Assembly: GCA_031213475.1 (NCBI GenBank)
Contig: JARUPZ010000010.1
Span: 12,340,501 to 12,404,500 of the forward strand
Source: Nereocystis luetkeana
Taxonomy: Eukaryota; Sar; Phaeophyceae; Laminariales; Laminariaceae
Length of the DNA: 64,000 bases
Direction: 5' to 3'
Position 1 is the stretch's first letter; the number at the start of each line of letters is the position of its first letter. Positions 22,976-33,668 of the stretch are shown in pieces. The notes below the pieces were generated by a model, which made no database searches, was not told the DNA's origin, and saw nothing but the letters and a program-made list of their open reading frames with translations. Made by a program: the position numbers and the translations under genes.

Positions 22976-23030
22976 GATATCACCCCACCACAGGAAACCA
23001 TCCCCGGTGATAAAAAAACAGAATTGCAGT
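22976..23030 (+). repeat. Short dispersed repeat, copy 1
   Basis: ACCACAGGAAACCATCCCC followed by a GATGA- and A-rich end recurs at about 24035-24085. Only this segment of about 55 bp is shared. No function is recognised. Confidence 0.6.
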
Positions 23031-23599
23031 CTGAATGCAGGTTCATCACCGGGGTACGCCCTTGGACCGGTACGCCTTCCGAACAACATACTAAAAAGAA
23101 TTCTCCCGCTCCGGGGGGGCCCACACAAAAGTAGTACCGATATATTCCGGCAGCGCACATCATGGAGAACGGCGACCACATCGAACAGGGGCAGAGCTCT
23201 TCCGCTCGGGCCACCTATTATCGTGGGAAGAACACGGTTGTGGCCCCGCAGAACCAGCTGCCCTAATCCTAACCCTAACACGGTCTGGTGGAGCCTCTTT
23301 CGCCAAGAGCGGGACCAAGATCGCTTCGTTCTTCGTCCGTCCGCAATCACCTGTGCCGCGCCTGCGCCTCGAGTTCCTACAGTCGCGCTATTCGAGCCAA
23401 CCACGGCAACGCGTGCCACGTCAGCCACAGTGTCTGCAGTCCCGGCACAGCTCGTCGCGCCTCAAGCTCCGGCATGAGAAGCGCCGGGCCCCCTAGTTAT
23501 TACACCCCTGGTAGCAGCCTGAACACGTCGACTTGTGCCAATCGTTGCGGCTTTCGGTTTCACCCTCCTTATTATCACCCCCCTAACCCTGCGAAAGAA

Positions 23600-23864
23600 A
23601 TGCCTACACCGGGAAATAAATTAACTCATTGAAGCTGTCATGAATATGCAAGTCCGCCTCACAAGCGGTTCTTAGTAGGATACAGCTCACCATTCATGCG
23701 TGCGACTCGCCGGACACCTCAAGGCGCTTCGCGCTTGGTGCAAGCAATGTCTGCCTGGTCGGTGAAAACCCGACATGCTCCGTCCCGGCATTGTAGGACG
23801 CGAGGGTCTATGGTCATATGACTACGGCCATGCATGAGGTCGAGTACATATCTCCTATCGAGTA
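23600..23864 (-). repeat. 265-bp repeat R, copy 2 (inverted)
   Basis: Reverse complement of 8019-8283 with scattered substitutions and a matching end next to a run of C (23866-23880). Outside these limits the two loci do not match, which fixes the ends of the repeat. Confidence 0.75.
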
Positions 23865-24034
23865 CACCCCCCCCCCCCCCTTGCGGGCCGGGTGGTTTCT
23901 GCCACGCGTGCCAAACAATACCCTACTATGTATTTCTGTCACTCCCCGCCGTGATCAACCCCCAAATGAACCCACCCCCGGGTGGTAGACACTACAAAAC
24001 TCTGAATAATACATGCCCATTGTCACCCGTACAC

Positions 24035-24085
24035 GTTAGATACCATCCTACCACAGGAAACCATCCCCGATGATGAAAAACAAAA
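24035..24085 (+). repeat. Short dispersed repeat, copy 2
   Basis: Second copy of the segment at 22976-23030, about 1 kb away in the same orientation. Confidence 0.6.
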
Positions 24086-26316
24086 CTCGATTCCACAATC
24101 ACCCGAGATGTTTTTTTACGCCACATACGTTAGGGCGCTGATCCAAGGGTGCACGGAAAACAAACACCCACAATGCACTCCAAAATTTATTTCTGGGAAA
24201 TCAAATGCAGGTGGGGGGGGGGGGCACATACAATACAAAGTCATATATAAACCAAAACATATCATCCACAATACAGTGCCATACTATTTTCAATATAAAT
24301 AAATTCAATACAAAACCTATGTAAATGTAGAGCAGGGGATGCTGATGAATCCTCCCCGCATTCCTGAATGGTAGGTATGGCCTGACAGACACTACAGTAC
24401 AACACCACCCAGCGTTTCTGCTTGTTGCTCTACACCGGGGACAAAGACCATGGATACGGCCGAGATCATGAGCTTCGTCGATGCTGAGGAAGCAGGCACA
24501 GCAGCGCCGATCTCTGTTCAAGTTTGGCTGGCGCGTCTCTGCAGGAAGAATCCAGCCACGGTGGAAATGGTGAGCACGACGTGTGGGTTTGCTGCTGCGG
24601 CCATGATTTCGGAGACGGATCGACGCTTGACGCGGCTGCTGTTTCTCGGCAGTAGCGGTACATTCGGTCTATAGCAGGTCACGACACTCCACCCGGCGGA
24701 ATCGATCTTTAGACATTATTACGCACGCACACGTCATAATAAGGGGAATGCGGCGACCTACCATTCATCACGCTTGTATTGTGGAGGATATGTCCCACCC
24801 TATGTCCAAGTTATTGGTCCCTTAAAACGTGCATGTAGTCAGTGTCGTCAGTGCCGTTGTTGTATTGTACTGATATGTTTCAAGTATTTTTGTTCCTGGT
24901 TTTCCACCTCCCATTCCAACCCACATATATATTCGTCATAAAATATACATAATATACCGGTATAATACCAGTCAGTCAGTATGCACGATAAACAAACCAG
25001 AACGCTGCCAGATGCATGTACATAAAGTAGCGTCTACGCGTACATAGATCAGCGTCTGCATGTGAGACGAGCAAAAACACACGGAGATTATACCACTTTC
25101 TTCGGCCGTCCAGTATAGAGGGGGGGGGTAGTGTGGTGTCTGGGATTCAGATCCACGTGCACCCTTGGGCGACCCCTCTACCTACTAAGCGCAATTTAGA
25201 TCAATGCGAGTACCGTGCGTTGTGGGGAGAGAGAGAAGGGCTGATAGGAGAGCTTAAACCTGAGGCGGGGGAAGAAAAAAATCACGATTGTGATACGCAC
25301 AAGCCTAACCCTAAGGACGGGAGGCTTAAGGGGGGTGAAGGAAGGACGAGCAATCGCTCGTCGTGCGGTGGGCTCGCGCTGTATCCCCAAGCTGGCTGCA
25401 AACTCGCATATATATTATGCGTAGGTAGGTATGGGGGGGATAAGAGTGTTTCCTGGTACGATCTCTTTGGGGGACAGGCTCACCTATTTTTCCACCCAGC
25501 AGGTAGGTAGGTGCTGCTGCTGCTGCGGGACTGCTGTACACTGATGGCCTAGGTAGCACTGATGATTCGGCCTACTATTGTGACCATGCATGCGGTCAAT
25601 TGTTTAGAGGGCGCCTGGAAGATTCGGAATACTCCACATACGCTTCGTATCCTGCAGAACGTAGCTTTTGAATCACAATAATATCGCTATCGTAATAGTT
25701 CCAGGCCGAAATAATGCTTCTACATGCACAACAAGCTCGTACGTATGTAAAGTATAGTTGATGATTTTCAGAATGATCGAATCAGACAGTTAATGTATCT
25801 TTGACGTAACCTACGCACAGTATAGTATGTAAATGTGTAAAATCCGAGAGTACGATCAGGAATATGTATTTTTCATGGGGTCGGCGATTTTTGGTATAGT
25901 CTCCAAGAGCCTCAAATAGTAGTGCCTACAGGGCACTTTCGACAAGTTAAGTCAAAGTCGACCGAGGAGGTATAAAACCTGCCTAAATAATCATCAAAAT
26001 AGTACTTACTCGCAGGAAAAATACTTCGTTATGTTGCGCTTTCATTTTGGCCCCCGAGAAGGTTCCCTACATATTAAAAACCAGTGACAGGAAACGATGA
26101 GACTTCCTGCACCATCATCAGGTTCAATTTTGTTTGCACGAACTCGGAAAATAAACAGGAGTAAACTCTTCTGTTTCGTCTCCCCGAATCCAGAAAATAA
26201 TTAATTATACCTGGTATACCCTTTTGTTTCAAGAGGTTATTACTGAGAGCAGGTATTTTGTACTGCTTTGCATGTTTTTTTTAGTATATTTGAGTCGCTG
26301 CCCGGTTTGAGCTATA
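24086..26316. other. Unannotated DNA
   Basis: No gene is recognised. Frames at 24450-24674 (+) and 24201-24521 (-) overlap and show no clear domain. A G run lies at 24212-24222. TACCTGGTA occurs at 26208-26216. Confidence 0.4.
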
Positions 26317-26364
26317 TTATAGGGTTAGGGTTAGGGTTTGGGTTAGGGTTAGGGTTAGGGTTAG
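26317..26364 (+). repeat. Longest interstitial telomeric tract
   Basis: About seven to eight TTAGGG units with one TTTGGG variant, in the same orientation as the terminal telomere. It is followed within 10 bp by an AT run and TACCAGGTA (26374-26382). Confidence 0.9.
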
Positions 26365-26689
26365 TAATATATATACCAGGTATATATATAATAATATGTA
26401 TATATATGGCTGTCTGTTTTATACACACACTCAATTCCTTTCCATTTTTTTCACAATTCCAGCCTCCCTTTCTTGACAGAATATATTGAACGCGGCCCTC
26501 CACTGCTGTAACCCTTTCGACCAACAACGCTGACTGTCTGTTGTACAACAACAGCCCCCAATTTCCTGTTTCAGGTTTTTGCTCTTCAACTGCAATTAAT
26601 TTCGTACTGAAAAAAAAAGGATTTTTTTTATTATTTTATGAAACCGTCGAAATTAGCAAAATAACCAAGGCTTTTCCGCTGGATTTTTT

Positions 26690-27130
26690 CCCACGGTATT
26701 CATCTCGCGGCATTTGTGCGGGGTTCAGGATTATCCCGTGATCCCGCAATAATTAATAGTTAAAAAAACCAGTGCCCGCTGCCCGCACAACCGCACCCTT
26801 CACACATTCTAATATTATCAATCCCACTCCCGCGCCACGGAAAAGTGTAAATCCGAATCCACATCCGCAAAAAAATGTCCCGCACAAAAAGTGACAAAAA
26901 AAAGTCAGCTCCATAGGGGAAACGCACTACGAACGAAATTGGGGCACGTTTCCTTCGAGGGTGTGTGAAGGCGTCGGGTGCACTACACAGCAGTCGAGGC
27001 CACCCATAACTCCCGCGGTTCCGTGATAAATGTGAAATCCCGTGCTCGCACAAACGCGTCCCGCCCAAATTTTAATATCCCGTTCCCGCGCCACGGAAAA
27101 GCGTAAATCCCTTTACCGCACAATCACGTC
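26690..27130. repeat. Region with repeated CCCGC words
   Basis: CCCGCGCCACGGAAAAG followed by GTAAATCC occurs twice, near 26828 and 27087, among many CCCGC and GCGGG words. It may be a decayed transposon terminus region; no paired ends with a target duplication were found. Confidence 0.4.
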
Positions 27131-28881
27131 CTGCGGTGGCCATGCCCCATACAACTAACACTTAGCCCCGAGGGATAACCGAATCGCGCGGGATATCGGC
27201 CCGGAGTCGAAAACGCGTCTCAAGGAACGCCCTTAAAAAAGCGCCTCGCAGTGCACAACGAGTGCCTTGGGCCCACAGGCCAGCCACGGGAACGGGTCGA
27301 CTTTTTTTCTCAAAGCTTGGGCACTGACTAGGCTTCTTGACGGAATCCTCGCATAGGCGCGTGTGTGCGCGGCTCCTGAGTTCGATCGGGCAGGCCGCCG
27401 CTGAGGTAAACACTTCATCATCATCAGCCGTCAGTCGGTGTCGAACCGACTGGTTGTGATTCAAGCTTCAGCTCTCAGACTCTAGAGGAGCATATATATA
27501 TATACCAGGTATATGAAAGAAATGGCGCTCAAGGCCAATGCCGATTATCGGTCTTCTAAAATAAAACAGGAAAGCATGAGGAGGAGGAGAATATAAAAAT
27601 GGAGTGAGCGTGTGAACGGTTGGTCGATCACGGAGCTCTCAAGTCTCGAGACCCCCAGTGTACGGGAAAACTATACAACAAAAAAAAACTCGATTGAACT
27701 CGAAACGGTTTCGGGGTTCTTCCGCCTGTAAACCCGAAATGACGTTACGCCATAACTGATTCAACGGAGTCCAACGCATGCAACTGAATCGGCATTGGAC
27801 ATGCCGCACTGTTTGTACTACTGCCGTACTGCCGTACCGTAGCGCTTTGCACTACTGCTTGCTGTGGCCTACTCGCTACGAGCTGGTTGTTAAGCGCTAT
27901 TTTGTTTTAGAGGGGGAGGGGACTGTTTCGTACCACCCCCGCCCCAACCCTTGATTTTTGTTTCTCACGATGACCTCATGTCACATAGTTACAAAACAAT
28001 GCCAAAATTGTAAAAAAAAACGTGTGTGAGCCCGGGTGTCAACGCATACTTTATAAAATTATGAAATAAATGCCTGGTACGTCATATATATCTCTAAGTT
28101 CGACCGATTAAATAGTTGATACTCAACTTTGCAAGCTGGGTAGTCTCATATTTCTAGGCGGCGAACTCGCTAAAACGACAAAATTTAATAGGGGGATAGT
28201 GCCGAAAAATCCCCGGGTTTGAAAAATAAATGCTCTGATAAACCTAGAAATTTCAGTTTGTGGTAACTATGGGGTGGGGATTCAGAACCCCGTTTCAAAA
28301 TTTAATCAATCGCATTTATTTGGTGTCGAGTTACAGCAATACACACCCGTACTAAGATTCTTGCCGCAGGTTTGAAAAAAAAGCAGAAATCGTTTTGAAA
28401 TTCGAAAATTACAAGCGCAACAACACGCAAAAAAAGGCGACTACGGTGGTACGATACCGATCAGCGACTCGGTACGAGTAGACTACTACTGGCAACTAAC
28501 TGCTGGGTAGCATGGTAGTTATTCTTGATAATAATGCTAAGACCTATATTTCTTGCTTTTTCAATTTTTCAGGCCGACCTTCTTGGGGGTTACTTTAGTA
28601 TGAGCGGGCCGACACTCTGTAATAATGGTGTCTGTGCAAGAGAAAACTTGCATGCCGGATTAGTTGCATGCAGGCTAAACGCTTTTCTTGTGCGGTGCGT
28701 GGTCGGGATACCGCGACGTCGACGCTATACGTCGAGTGGTTATGAGAGGCGATACCCTACGGTAACCATGATATTAGTGAAACGAAGAACTATAGTTAAC
28801 TCGGCCAAGAAGAACAAGGCAATATCATCGTGATTTTGGAGCCGATGATCGACAATTCAAATATTACACTTTTAATGGTAC
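27131..28881. other. Unannotated DNA
   Basis: No gene is recognised. TACCAGGTA in an AT run is at 27503-27511. A frame of 102 codons at 28525-28833 has no recognisable domain. Confidence 0.4.
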
Positions 28882-29818
28882 GTACGAGTTAGACCCTAGC
28901 GTCCTTTAAGGCTCGTTTTTAGGCCCGATAAGGCAAATAAATGGCTATAAGGATCGCCGCACGCGAAAAACATTGGGTTTCAGGCACGTTTTAGGGCTAA
29001 AGCCTTCTTAACGGCATTAACGAGCCTTTACCATCCTTAACCAGTAGGGCACGAGCCTTAACCAGATAGGCAAGAGCCATAAAAAAGCCTTAAGTGAGCC
29101 TTAACGCTTATCTTGCCTGAATATATATGCCTATAGTAGATAGAGAAGGAAGTGCCGGGTTCGTGACGTACGTCATATTTCATGGCGGTAGAGTACATAG
29201 CGGTAGTGTTGACAAATATTTTTGTCGCATAACTCAATGGGTGTACCCTTGAACAACAACGCAAATATGTGTGAACGTGGCGTGAACATGGAGCAATAAA
29301 ATCTATGTATTGGTTGCGCGCGAGGCTTACTCGTAGCGAGCAGGTACAGTCTTACGTTTTCACCTCCTAGGCTGGTATTATGCCGCGGTAGACATCGCTG
29401 CGGATGCGCGCATATATATATATGCAAGAAAAAAAAACAAGCCCTGCAGCGGCAGACGTTTAAAAACAATACTGCAGTATTAGCGCTGCCGATTGAACAT
29501 TTTTTTGGTGTTGACATTGTATATTCAGCATCGGCCCCGACGACAACAGTACATCCCCACCCAAGCAGCAAACAGGGAACAACGTACTGGTTGCCTACCA
29601 AGTGCCGCACTGTGCGCTACCGGTATGGTCTTCTTGCTGGGCATAACTGCGACGCTTATAGTACAACAGAAGAACCGCCCACAACCGCTCACAAAACACC
29701 GTGCATGGTGTGCATCCATCAACTGTGCACACTACGATGATCCCTAGCGCTATCATGCGTTCACGAGGGCAGGGAACGACGCCCTCGAGGCCTTGGGCCT
29801 TCGGTTCCTGCATCCCCG

Positions 29819-30088
29819 CTAGTGCGGAGGACCTATGTCAACGTCTTCCTCCCCCTCTCCCTCCCCATCATCTCCGCTGTCCTCTTCCTCGACCGGGCGC
29901 TCACGGGCACCACCCCTCGGTGAGGCACGACCGCTCGCTGAGGCACCGCCGCTCGCTGAAGCACCACCGCTCGCTGAAGCACCCCCGGTCGCTGAGGCAC
30001 CACCGCTCGCCGAGTCCATTCTGGCGACGCGTCGAACACCACAGTTATGGTGCAGCATGACACTCAGCTCGAACAAGTCGTTCAGCAC
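29819..30088 (-). CDS. Hypothetical ORF inside the hAT-like element
   Basis: An 89-codon minus-strand frame. A Ser-Gly-Gly-Ala repeat (about residues 26-57) is followed by an acidic tail rich in Glu, Asp and Gly. The repeat is encoded by an 18-bp minisatellite, and the opposite strand is also open with an Ala-Pro-rich product, so the strand and even the coding status are uncertain. No domain is recognised. Confidence 0.2.
   Translation of the reverse strand: MLNDLFELSVMLHHNCGVRRVARMDSASGGASATGGASASGGASASGGASASGRASPRGGARERPVEEEDSGDDGEGEGEEDVDIGPPH
29920..30009 (+). repeat. 18-bp minisatellite, five units
   Basis: Five head-to-tail 18-bp units of the type GCTGAAGCACCACCGCTC. The period is a multiple of three, so both strands stay open. 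Confidence 0.9.
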
Positions 30089-30388
30089 AGTTGTCTGCTG
30101 CGATCCGAAGATGTAACCTCCTGTCCCCCATTTTTGGGAGTTCTAGTCTAACGGCGTTATTTTTGTACGCGAAAATCGCCAAAAACGTGCCTTAGAGCCT
30201 CCAATAGGCCTCTTTCAGCGTCAGGCAACGAGCCTTAACCCAGTAAGGCTGGTAAAAGGCTCGAAACACCTCTTAAGGCACGCCCTTCTCAGAAAAGGGC
30301 GTTAAGGCAATTTTTAAGGCAAGCCTTAAAGGCTAGGGCCTAGTACGAGTCCTCGATCGACGTCGGCCTGGGATCTGCATATATATTA

Positions 30389-30487
30389 CGGGGGACCATA
30401 GTTAATAGGACCAAATATTGTTAGTAAAAATGGTTAAATATATAGATTTTTATGTGTACCATAGGTCCTGTTAACTATGGCCCTCCG
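30389..30487 (-). mobile_element. MITE of Tc1/mariner type, copy 2
   Basis: A 99-bp element flanked by TA at both ends. Terminal inverted repeats begin CGGGGGACCATAGTTAA on the left and CGGAGGGCCATAGTTAA when read from the right. It matches the element at 13876-13980 in reverse orientation through the inner part as well. It lies 37 bp beyond the right target duplication of the hAT-like element. Confidence 0.85.
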
Positions 30488-33466
30488 TAATATATATATT
30501 TTTTTAATTATGGCTTTTCAAAATGAAAATCTGCAAAGAAAGGTAAAGAGTGTTCTGGACATGTTCGGGTGTCGGCGACGACCATAAATTAAGACCAACG
30601 ACTTCTCTCCCCGAATATTGACTCTATTTTTTCTTTTTTATTTGTGGACTGCACGCCGACGGCGATCACTTCTGTGATCAGACAGAAAAACTCTGAACAA
30701 AAATATGGTCGATTCCAAATCACGAAAAGCTGCTGTAATAACATCGGCGTGTTTTCTTTGGCACATTGAGCTCTCCGTTTCAACAATATCATCTCAGTAA
30801 TATTAATAGCACACACGTAGGATATTATGTTGTCGGCGGAGAGCAAACCAAATAACAGACACAAGAAAATATGTGTCGGATATTGTACTTCAATCCCAAC
30901 CCTTAGTATATTAGGAAATTCTGTGAGTTCAAAATTCACCAACTAACTGTGAGCTGTGTGTGGTTCTACTGCAGTAGTAGGCGAATTAGGGTAGACCACA
31001 GCTCAACTATAGTGTAGCAGTATAATCTACTGCTCTGTTGTAAAGTATACGTAACAGTTGGCCGATTCTCAGCTTGTAAAGTATCTTCACGAAATGCCGG
31101 TCGCGTCGCGCGTATGTTATGGTCTAGGATATAGATTATAGAGGAGGCACCTCTCCTGGGTACTATGTCATACAGTATCTGGCGCAGTGCACGACACCAG
31201 CTCGAGGCATGTATTATTTTGGGCTAGGGTGAGGCACTGTATGTCCAACTCTAACTTTGAGGGGAAGATGCTGCGTTCTGATCTTTATCCAAAACTTGAG
31301 CCTGTTTTTTTAACCCCCGAATTCTCACGAGCTGTCGCGCACTGTAGTAGGACAGGAAGTGACTGTCCCAATATGTCATGTACCATGCAGTAAATAAATG
31401 CACGCCGGGTGAGACCAACGGGTCCTACACATCATTCGTTTTCCTTGTTGAACTGGGCCGATCCCGATTCCGCTTCCCGGTGTTCGGAAATACAGCAGTT
31501 TCCGCAACGGAATATTTTTTACGGCACGGTTGAACAGCAGTATACACATTCATTCCGACTGTAATCAAAAACATTATACTCCCAAGACGCAATCCACGAG
31601 TAGTACGTATACTGCTGTAGTAATGAAAATCTCGAATCTAACCTCAGCTTTGTGCTTGCCTGTCATTCTAAAGTGTGTCGTTCAGATGTGCCATCCAATT
31701 CCTCTGCTTTCGGGATCTCAAACTTTCCGTTGGCCCGCGCGCTACGTGTGCACAACTGCTAGCAACAAGCGTCGCGGTAGGGGACGCGGGCGAGAAGATT
31801 CACCGCTAGGGCTACGATAAGGAAATGATGAAATAACAGCCCATCAAACTATCTTGTACCAGGCAGAGAGGAAACATGAGATAAGAGTATCTCACACTCG
31901 CAGTAAGCCGTGTCCACTCCAAACAATACGCGAACGAAGAGGTGTGTAGTCACGCAATTTGTATAAAGTTGCGTACCCACCTTTTCGGGACAACTCACAG
32001 CTGACGTTCTCGTACCGGGAATGATTGACATCACATCAAAAACGGAATTGATCTAAACAAAAGAAAAACAGAGAGGTATACCTGTTAACATACATGCGTA
32101 CACCGTAGATATCGCACCACGGCGGAACGACAAAGCTACTGTCTCGGCTGTGGAGAGGCTGGACATTGGGCGAGGAAGTAAGCACGCCGGCATGGAGAAT
32201 CGGTGTTGGTTGCAACGACTGCACCCAGGCAACGAAAATCAAGGTGCGCACCGGGTTGGAGACAGATTAGACAGATATCTTATCGCAATAGAGAGGAAAA
32301 CCCGGGGGGGGGGGGAGGACGTGGCTCGTAACGCAGAGGATCTAGGGGTCGGAGCATGTGTCAGCTGGTGAAGAAAGCAGCCAACGTGTGTTCATGCGCT
32401 TCGAGCATCTCGGAAGTCCATATTATATCTTTACGGGTGAGCCCATTGCGGTCAATATCGTCGTTGCATGTGTCCCAACAGAAACTCCACATCAACATAG
32501 TATCCCCGACATACTCGAATCCGTCACCAGCCTTCTTGTCAAAGCAGTACATATAGAAGTTCCGTTGCAGCCCGCAAGCTCGGCTTGCGCGAGTTCCCCC
32601 AAGATTCCGGTGGCTTCTAGATATCACTGACGGCAGGGAGGATGCGCGGCGGTTCGTGCACACTAGCCCCGGGTAGGACACTTAAAGTAAACTACGCGGA
32701 GATATTGAATAAGTCAGAAATACAACGTACCAGGTGTGTACTTCGTTCTAGACACCCAATGTACTCGTTACTTTCTGTGGTCTAATCCGAAGCCGTTTGA
32801 ATCCAGCGAATGCCTGCAGTCGAATGTTTGGAATGCAATATTACACGGTACCATGTTTTTTACGTACCGTGCGTTTATCAACATTTAGGGTAATGCGTAC
32901 GGTATGTCCTAGTGTGGTGTGCGTCTTTCCGTGAGGATTCGTGCTCTAGTTTATGTCCTGCTACAACAGGGAACTCAAATTAAATTGTCATAGTACCGAA
33001 TTCGTCTTAGCGGGCACCGTCACACTATCGAGGTTGCCCTTTGCCGAATAGGCCTATTGGTGGCATCCCAAAACCCGTCGTGATTTTACTCTTCCCTCGT
33101 GACACACGAAAGTAATACATCCGATCTCCTCATCATGCTGAATCTTGCCGAACTCACAAACAGACCGCTACCTGGACCAGCGTAGCTGACGGCGACCTGG
33201 AGCTCGTGCAGATGAGTGACGTTCTCGCTTCAAGTGCGCCACGTGCCTGCTATCGTAAGCTCTTGAAACTAGGAATAGGTACGACGTGCACGACACCGGG
33301 ACTACTTTGTTCCTGCTTGAATACGCAGGATTCTCCGGGCTTGGTACGCCCTTGGTTGCGTTACCCCATCTTCTTTGCCTCAACCGGAAACCTTGCCTGG
33401 ATCCACTGTGAATAGTAAAACACGTTCATGACGACAGGTCTCAGCTTATTTATCCGCAATCGTAGG
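30488..33466. other. Unannotated DNA
   Basis: No intact gene is recognised. A minus frame at 30589-30942 (117 codons) and one at 32361-32681 (106 codons) have no secure domain. A possible zinc-knuckle remnant at 32137-32181 is listed separately. Confidence 0.4.
32137..32181 (+). pseudogene. Possible retroelement CCHC zinc-knuckle remnant
   Basis: The frame reads Y-C-L-G-C-G-E-A-G-H-W-A-R-K then stop. This matches C-x2-C-x4-H-x4-C except that the last Cys is replaced by the stop. Zinc knuckles of this form occur in Gag proteins of LTR retrotransposons. The motif is short and nothing else in the neighbourhood confirms it. Confidence 0.25.
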
Positions 33467-33488
33467 GATAGGGTTAGGGTTAGGTTTC
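33467..33488 (+). repeat. Interstitial telomere-like tract
   Basis: ATAGGGTTAGGGTTAGG, about three units in the terminal orientation. Confidence 0.85.
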
Positions 33489-33577
33489 GCGACGGAAAGA
33501 GTGCCACAACTGAACCCCGCCATTTTCACACCCCCACGACATCGTCCGGTATGATTATGGGGCATCCAAAGGTTTAA

Positions 33578-33664
33578 CCCTTCAGGACTGCAGTCCCGTC
33601 TTGGGGACAAGCTACTCTGAAGCTGTATGATTTTCCCCCCAACAGGCCTGCAGTCCTGAAAGGG
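33578..33664. mobile_element. TTAA-flanked hairpin MITE (piggyBac-like)
   Basis: An 87-bp sequence with inverted ends CCCTTCAGGACTGCAG and, read from the right, CCCTTTCAGGACTGCAG (one base indel). It is flanked by TTAA at 33574-33577 and 33665-33668. TTAA target sites and CCC-type termini are typical of piggyBac elements. No coding capacity. Confidence 0.7.
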
Positions 33665-33668
33665 TTAA

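Larger units (their letters stand above)
28890..30342. mobile_element. hAT-like DNA transposon, 1453 bp, with perfect 8-bp target duplication
   Basis: The left end TAGACCCTAGC and right end GCTAGGGCCTA are inverted repeats. They are flanked by the direct repeat GTACGAGT at 28882-28889 and 30343-30350. An 8-bp target-site duplication is typical of the hAT superfamily. Both subterminal regions (about 28890-29120 and 30180-30342) are packed with AAGGC/GCCTT words in both orientations, as expected for transposase binding sites. The interior has no recognisable transposase, only short frames and an 18-bp minisatellite, so it is probably non-autonomous or decayed. Confidence 0.8.

Noticed and set aside
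26771-27327. A hAT element with CAGTG ... CACTG ends
   Set aside because: The ends match for only eight bases and the flanking 8-mers are not duplicated.
32361-32681. A minus-strand frame with an EF-hand-like DIDRNGLT segment
   Set aside because: The second acidic segment is out of register, the loop lacks the final Glu, and no supporting context exists.
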